DNA of 64,000 nt from Dyella lutea (lineage in GTDB: Bacteria > Pseudomonadota > Gammaproteobacteria > Xanthomonadales > Rhodanobacteraceae): positions 124,001-188,000 of the forward strand of contig NZ_JAMZEK010000004.1 of NCBI RefSeq assembly GCF_024158035.1. The letters run 5' to 3'. This document shows positions 59,460 to 64,000 of the stretch, piece by piece. The notes beneath the pieces are model-generated. The model saw only the letters and a list, made by a program, of their open reading frames with translations, was not told where the DNA came from and ran no database searches. Both the position numbers and the translations under genes were made by a program. Within the stretch, counting starts at the first letter, position 1, and each line of letters begins with the position of its first letter.

Positions 59460-60606
59460 TCTGCGCGCCGAACCGGCGGCCACGCGCCCCGGGTTCGTGC
59501 GCCAGACCGCCTCGGACCGTCCCGGCGTGGCCCAGCCGGTGCCCGAGCGCGACATCCCCGATCGCCCGTGGGGACGCATCTGGTTCGGTGCGCTGGCGCT
59601 GGCGTTGCTGCTGACCGCCGGCTGGGAGTGGCACTGGCGCGCGTTCGGCGTCACCCCCAGCTACCGCAACAGCAACGGCCAGTGGGCGCAGCAGCGGCGG
59701 CGCATCGACGCGGGCGAGGGCGACGCGCTGGTGTTCATCGGTTCCTCGCGCACGCTGTTCGACATGCAGCTGCCGGTGTGGAAGCGGGTGACCGGCGAGC
59801 AGCCGATCCAGCTCTCGCTGGAAGGCACCTCCGCGCTGCCCGCGCTGGAGGACCTGGCTGCCGACCCGGCTTTCCACGGGCGGGTGATGGTGGGGGTCAC
59901 CAGCTCGCTCTTCTTCTCCGGCTTCGCCTATCGCGGCGACGCGATCCGCGACTGGCGCAAGGAATCGCCGTCCGCGCGCATCGGCACCTGGCTGTCGATG
60001 CACTTCGTCGAGCCGTACGTGGCGTTCTACGATCCGGACTACGCGCTGGAAACCGTGCTGGCGCGGCAGCCGTGGCCGGTGCGTCCGGGTACGCACCCGC
60101 ACATGAGCGTGCGGAAGCTGTCGTTGTCCGGCGAGGACCGCAACACCTACCTGTGGCCGAAGGTGGCCGAGGACGTGCCGTATCGCGACCTGGCCCGCCG
60201 GATCTGGGCACAGTCCTGGCAGTTGCCGCCCCCGCCGATGCTCGACACCCCCGCCAAGGTGCGCGCGGTGGCCGACGCGCAGATCGCCCGGGCGGTGGCG
60301 GCGGTGAAGCAGTTGCGGGCGCACGGTGCGCGGGTGGTGTTCGTGCGCCAGCCAGTGGCCGGGCCGTACCTTGCGTTCGAGGATCGGGTCGAGCCGCCTG
60401 CACTGACCTGGCAGGTGCTGCTCCAGCGTACGGGTGCGCCGGGCATCAGTTTCGCCGATCATGCCGAGCTTCAGGGGTTCGAGCCGCCGGAGTGGTCGCA
60501 CCTGTCGCGTCCCGACGCCGAGCGGTACACGGCCCGGCTGGCGCCGATGGTGGAACGTGCCTTCGCCGGCGAGCCGTCGGTGCAGGCACTCGCCGCGCAG
60601 CCCTGA
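59434..60606 (+). CDS. MBOAT-partner SGNH/AlgX-like protein
   Basis: The 390-residue protein starts at GTG 59434 (AGGGGGAAG upstream) inside the MBOAT gene's end. A single membrane anchor at about 48-66 (IWFGALALALLLTAGWEWHW) places the C-terminal domain in the periplasm. The SGNH-like block I is VFIGSSRTLFDMQLPVWKR (Ser of GSS), with later VVFVRQPVAG and a late acidic/His segment, PPEWSHLSRPDAERYTAR. It would receive the acyl group from MBOAT and place it on the polymer. It is translationally coupled to MBOAT. Confidence 0.88.
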   Translation: MHSSTSSSDLRAEPAATRPGFVRQTASDRPGVAQPVPERDIPDRPWGRIWFGALALALLLTAGWEWHWRAFGVTPSYRNSNGQWAQQRRRIDAGEGDALVFIGSSRTLFDMQLPVWKRVTGEQPIQLSLEGTSALPALEDLAADPAFHGRVMVGVTSSLFFSGFAYRGDAIRDWRKESPSARIGTWLSMHFVEPYVAFYDPDYALETVLARQPWPVRPGTHPHMSVRKLSLSGEDRNTYLWPKVAEDVPYRDLARRIWAQSWQLPPPPMLDTPAKVRAVADAQIARAVAAVKQLRAHGARVVFVRQPVAGPYLAFEDRVEPPALTWQVLLQRTGAPGISFADHAELQGFEPPEWSHLSRPDAERYTARLAPMVERAFAGEPSVQALAAQP

Positions 60607-60643
60607 GCCTGCTGCCGTCCAACCCCAGGGGAGATCTCCGCCG

Positions 60644-62104
60644 ATGAACCTCGCACCAGCGATCCGCCACCGTGCTTGCTGCCTTGCCGTCGCCGTGAGC
60701 CTGTTGGCCGCGGGAGTCGCGCATGGCGTCGAGCTGGGCCCGATGACGCGCGCCTATGTGTCGTACGACGCGCCAGTGATCGCCATCGAACACGTGCGGG
60801 TGATCGACGGCACCGGGGCGCCTGCGCGCGAGGACCAGGTCGTGCTGTTGCGCGACGGGAGCATCGTCGCCGTGGGCACGGACGTGGACGTGCCGGCCGG
60901 CGCCACGGTCATCGACGGCCGCGGCAAGAGCCTGTTGCCCGGCCTGGTCGGCATGCACGACCACATGTTCTACCCGGCGCCGAAGGTGAACCCGGCGGCT
61001 AAGGACGCGCTGTATCCCGAGCAGGGCTCGAGCTTTCCCAAGTTCTACCTGGCCGGCGGCGTCACCACCATCCGCACCACCGGCAGTACCGAGCCGTACA
61101 CCGACCTGGAGCTGAAGAAGGCGATCGACGCCGGCCTGATACCGGGGCCGAAGATGCACACCACCGGGCCGTACCTGGAAGGCAAGGGCAGCTTCACCCC
61201 GCAGATGCACGAGCTCACCGGCGCCGACGATGCACGCGCCACGGTGGAGTACTGGATGGACGAGGGCGCCACCTCGTTCAAGGCCTACATGCACATCACC
61301 CGCGCCGAGCTGTCGGCGGCGATCGCCGCAGCGCACGCGCGGCACATCATCGTCACCGGTCACCTGTGCTCGATCGGTTTCACCGAGGCGGCGGACCTGG
61401 GCATCGACGACCTCGAACACGGGCTGGTGGTGGACACCGAGTTCACCCCGGGCAAGCAGCCCGACGTGTGCCCCGACACCCGCAAGGCCACGGCGAACCT
61501 GGCAACCATGCGGATCGGCGATGCGAGGATCCAGGCGCTGATTCGTCACCTGGTCGCGAAGCACGTGGCGGTGACTTCCACCCTGCCGGTGTTCGAGACC
61601 TTCGTGCCCGGGCGTGCTCCGGTGGATACCCGCGTGCTCGACGCGATGCTGCCGCAGACCCGGGTGGAATACCTGAAGACCCGCGAGCGCATCGCTGCGC
61701 AGAAGGACTCGCCGTGGCCGGCGCTGTTCGCGCTGGAGATGCAGTTCGAGCGCGCCTTCGTGAAGGCCGGCGGCACCCTGCTGGCCGGACTGGATCCGAC
61801 CGGCTTCGGCGGCGTGATCGCCGGCTATGGCGACCAGCGCGAGGTGGAGCTGCTGGTCGAGGCTGGGTTCACTCCGGTGGAGGCGATCCGCATCGCTACG
61901 CTCAACGGCGCGCGCTACCTCGGCGAGGGCGACCGCATCGGTTCGATCGAGCCGGGCAAGGTCGCCGACCTGGTGCTGGTCAACGGCAACCCGGCCGCCG
62001 ACATCAAGGCGATCGAGAACGTGGTGACGGTGTTCAAGGACGGCGTCGGCTACGATCCGGCCAGGCTGGTGAAGGCGGCCAACGGCACGGTGGGCGTGCG
62101 CTGA
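60644..62104 (+). CDS. Exported amidohydrolase (imidazolonepropionase/prolidase-like)
   Basis: The 486-residue protein has a signal peptide (RACCLAVAVSLLAAGVAHGV). The metal-dependent TIM barrel has the metal pair HxH in LVGMHDHMFYP, a barrel-lysine segment SFKAYMHITRAEL (possible carboxylated Lys), GHLCSIGFTEAADLG, DDLEHGLVVDTEF and the C-terminal Asp in LLAGLDPTGFGG. It resembles exported Xaa-Pro dipeptidase/imidazolonepropionase-type hydrolases acting on amide bonds. GGGGAG precedes ATG 60644 at 14 nt. It is 37 nt after the SGNH gene and may be in its operon. Confidence 0.9.
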   Translation: MNLAPAIRHRACCLAVAVSLLAAGVAHGVELGPMTRAYVSYDAPVIAIEHVRVIDGTGAPAREDQVVLLRDGSIVAVGTDVDVPAGATVIDGRGKSLLPGLVGMHDHMFYPAPKVNPAAKDALYPEQGSSFPKFYLAGGVTTIRTTGSTEPYTDLELKKAIDAGLIPGPKMHTTGPYLEGKGSFTPQMHELTGADDARATVEYWMDEGATSFKAYMHITRAELSAAIAAAHARHIIVTGHLCSIGFTEAADLGIDDLEHGLVVDTEFTPGKQPDVCPDTRKATANLATMRIGDARIQALIRHLVAKHVAVTSTLPVFETFVPGRAPVDTRVLDAMLPQTRVEYLKTRERIAAQKDSPWPALFALEMQFERAFVKAGGTLLAGLDPTGFGGVIAGYGDQREVELLVEAGFTPVEAIRIATLNGARYLGEGDRIGSIEPGKVADLVLVNGNPAADIKAIENVVTVFKDGVGYDPARLVKAANGTVGVR

Positions 62105-62197
62105 ACGCGATGCCCTGATTGCGCCTTCCGCCGGTCATGGTTTTGCCATGGCCAGCCGCGGCATGCTGGCGCCTTTGCCCACACGGAAAGGACGCCC

Positions 62198-63295
62198 ATG
62201 CCACGACTCCCTGGCCTGGACACGCTGCGCGCGCTGGCCATCATCCTGGTGATGGTCTTCCACTCCTGGGTGGTCGGCGGCATGGGGCCACGGTTCGACC
62301 CGCTGGTGCGCTACGGCTGGGTTGGCGTGGACATCTTCTTCGTGCTCAGCGGCTTCCTGATCGGCAGCCAGGTGCTGGCGCCGCTGGCGCGCGGCGAGCG
62401 ACTCGCGCTGGGCGCGTTCTACCGGCGCCGGGCCTATCGCATCCTGCCCGCGTTCGCCGTGGTGCTGGCGCTGTACCAATGTGTGCCGTCGTTGCGCGAA
62501 CTGCCCGGCATCGCGCCGTGGTGGCAGTTCGCCACCTTCACCATGAACCTGCTGATCGACTACGCCAGCCAGCCGGCGTTCTCGCACGCCTGGTCGCTGT
62601 GCGTGGAAGAGCATTTCTACCTGCTGTTCCCACTGCTGGCGATCGGCCTGGCGCGGTGGCGTTCGGGCCGGGCGGTGGCCGCGGTCGCGCTGATGGTGGT
62701 GCTCGGCGGCATCGCGCTGCGCGCTGCCGTGTGGTGGCACGACACCGCCGTGCAGCCGGACCGCAACTGGTACATCGAGGATCTCTATTTCCCGACCTGG
62801 TGCCGGCTGGACGGGTTGTTCGTCGGGGTGATGCTCGCCGCGTTGAAGACCGTCCGGTTGAAGCTCTGGATCCGCGCGCAGGCCCATGCACCGGTGGCGA
62901 TGTGGCTGGGTCTGCTGGTGACCGGTGGTGCGTTGCTGCTGTTCCGCGATCGGGCCGGCCTTGTCGCCAACGCGATCGGCTGGCCGCTGCTTTCCGCGGG
63001 CCTCGGCCTGCTGGTGTTTGCCGCGGCCGGCCAGAACAGCGCGCTCGGCCGCTGGCGCGTGCCCGGCGCCAGCTGGCTGGCCGGGATCTCCTACAGCCTG
63101 TATCTCAGCCACAAGATCGCCTATCACCTGGTGCAGGTGACTTTGGGCGAACGCCTGCACGGGGTGGCGATCTTCGTGGTCTACGCCGCCGCGGCGCTGG
63201 CTCTGGGCAGCGTGCTGCACCTGGCGGTGGAGCGGCCGTTCCTGCGGCTGCGCGAGCGGCGCGCAGTGCCGGTGATGCAGCCCGCGACGGGTTGA
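62198..63295 (+). CDS. Acyltransferase 3 (OafA-like) membrane protein
   Basis: The 365-residue protein has about ten membrane segments. Acyltransferase-3 motifs are PGLDTLRALAIILVMVFHSW (catalytic-type His), GVDIFFVLSGFLIGSQVLAP, FYRRRAYRILPAFAVVLALY, HAWSLCVEEHFYLLFPLLAI and ISYSLYLSHKIAYHLVQVTL. It moves an acyl group from cytosolic acyl-CoA onto an exported sugar or lipid. No SGNH fusion is attached. With the MBOAT pair 2 kb upstream, a second acylation system for the cell envelope lies close by. Confidence 0.92.
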   Translation: MPRLPGLDTLRALAIILVMVFHSWVVGGMGPRFDPLVRYGWVGVDIFFVLSGFLIGSQVLAPLARGERLALGAFYRRRAYRILPAFAVVLALYQCVPSLRELPGIAPWWQFATFTMNLLIDYASQPAFSHAWSLCVEEHFYLLFPLLAIGLARWRSGRAVAAVALMVVLGGIALRAAVWWHDTAVQPDRNWYIEDLYFPTWCRLDGLFVGVMLAALKTVRLKLWIRAQAHAPVAMWLGLLVTGGALLLFRDRAGLVANAIGWPLLSAGLGLLVFAAAGQNSALGRWRVPGASWLAGISYSLYLSHKIAYHLVQVTLGERLHGVAIFVVYAAAALALGSVLHLAVERPFLRLRERRAVPVMQPATG

Positions 63296-63399
63296 GCGGA
63301 ATGGCGCGTCCTTCGAGGAGCGGCTCACCCGGGCGCGGGCGTATCCGGTCTGAGCTAGTCTGCACCCGCCGCACCGGCCGGTGCCCGAGGGGGAAAGCG

Positions 63400-64000
63400 A
63401 TGAAAGCCATGAAAGCCATGATCCACGGCGTATGGCTGATGCTGGCCGTCCTGCTGCCGGGACCGCTGCACGCGGCCACCGCCGATGCGCCGGCGCAGGT
63501 CCAGGTGCTCGACACCTGGCCGCAGGGAGACGACGTCGCGCTCGGCCCCAGTGCGCACTTCTACCTGCGGCTGGCCTATCGCAGCGACCATCCGGTAGGC
63601 ATCTGGGTGCAGGGCTATTTCCGCGGCAAGCCGGCGCCGGTCGGCACCAGCCCGTCGATCCGCTACGACGGCGAGGGCGAGGCGCTGGGCTGGCTGTTCT
63701 TCCTGAAACCGGACGCGCAGGTGGACGAGATCCGCATCACCGCCGGTGATGGCAGCCTGGACGGCACTCCGGTGGTGGCGACGCTGCCGGTGCACCTGTA
63801 CGCCGGCGCCGATGCGGCTGACGACGGGGCCGGCACGCCGGCCTGGGTGGACGAGCTGCTGGCCAGGCAGCGCGATGCGCAGCGTGCCGCCGCGGCGCGG
63901 AACGCCGCCACGCCGATGGGCGCCGGCGAGACGGTGCTGTTCAGCGGCTTCATGCTGCTGATGTTCGCCATCGCGATCGGCGGCCTGGCGCTGCCGGCCT
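63400..64000 (+). CDS. Exported membrane protein, 3' end outside window
   Basis: Two hundred residues are visible from ATG 63400 (GAGGGGGAAAGCG upstream), and the frame continues past the window edge. A signal sequence (HGVWLMLAVLLPGPLHAAT) is followed by a beta-sandwich-like domain (VQVLDTWPQGDDVALGPSAH, FYLRLAYRSDHPVGIWVQGY, GWLFFLKPDAQVDEIRITAG), a short Arg/Ala linker and a membrane segment (VLFSGFMLLMFAIAIGGLAL). The fold suits a periplasmic carbohydrate- or ligand-binding module tethered to the membrane. The family is not recognised from this part. Confidence 0.78.
   Translation, partial: MKAMKAMIHGVWLMLAVLLPGPLHAATADAPAQVQVLDTWPQGDDVALGPSAHFYLRLAYRSDHPVGIWVQGYFRGKPAPVGTSPSIRYDGEGEALGWLFFLKPDAQVDEIRITAGDGSLDGTPVVATLPVHLYAGADAADDGAGTPAWVDELLARQRDAQRAAAARNAATPMGAGETVLFSGFMLLMFAIAIGGLALPA

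Noticed and set aside
1-64000. CRISPR arrays, insertion sequences, prophage, integrons, tRNA or rRNA genes
   Set aside because: No regularly spaced repeats, transposase or integrase motifs, phage structural genes, or tRNA/rRNA-like sequences were recognised on either strand.

Overview
The window is a high-GC (roughly two thirds G+C) bacterial chromosome segment, densely packed with genes on both strands. Gene content, codon use and family flavour point to a gammaproteobacterium of the Xanthomonadales/Lysobacterales, most likely Rhodanobacteraceae (Rhodanobacter/Dyella-like). Supporting signs are small secreted proteins resembling the N-terminal extension of xanthomonad TonB-dependent receptors, a 44-residue Lys-rich protein of a kind I recall from that family, and a GTCATTCCCGCGAAAGCGG-type palindrome. 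Taxonomy is inferred; there is no rRNA, tRNA, prophage, insertion sequence or CRISPR array here.

1-9150: an incomplete secreted metallo-beta-lactamase-fold protein; a small catabolic-looking operon (carboxymuconolactone decarboxylase-like, DUF4865, tautomerase) divergent from its LysR regulator; the first of two paralogous small proteins with a conserved leader; a class I methyltransferase; and a large membrane-anchored protein of unknown function facing a GNAT-like protein. 9490-17560: a DUF2846 lipoprotein, a VOC/PhnB-like protein, an SPFH (band 7) protein translationally coupled to an SH3-like secreted protein, a secreted six-hairpin glycosidase, a secreted ClpP-like protein with an altered nucleophile position, and the second small paralog. 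17648-25850: DEAD-box helicase dbpA behind a cold-shock gene, a large secreted repeat protein, a zinc-sensing diguanylate cyclase (DgcZ type), DUF1428, small envelope proteins and a metaxin-like GST. 26016-37258: an NTF2-like protein, Kch potassium channel, YiiX-type amidase, ankyrin protein, DUF3857/transglutaminase protein, a GspG-like protein, and a TetR-apolipoprotein-N-acyltransferase-like operon with a palindromic operator lying on the start codon, divergent from an RMD1/DUF155 protein. 37344-50950: a threonine aldolase-like enzyme, a periplasmic binding protein coupled to a CHASE8-GGDEF cyclase, a LysR/PdxI divergent pair with a textbook T-N11-A site, an SDR/ArsR divergent pair with a palindromic operator, a double-frameshifted gene, msrA, an esterase, a metallo-beta-lactamase hydrolase, TfoX-N and nitronate monooxygenase. 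51011-64000: a Cache-HAMP sensor without output domain next to a DUF4388-like protein, a UvrA2-type ATPase, a GST, an MBOAT/SGNH acyl-transfer pair, an amidohydrolase, an acyltransferase-3 protein and an unfinished membrane protein.

No single large defence or mobile system is visible. The genes form many small operons of one to three members, often as divergent regulator-target pairs. The most unusual items are the paralogous small proteins with a shared 25-nt leader, the stand-alone receptor-like secreted domains, the output-less Cache-HAMP sensor with its neighbour, the SPFH/SH3-like pair, the uncharacterised 586-residue protein, and the altered ClpP-like active site.
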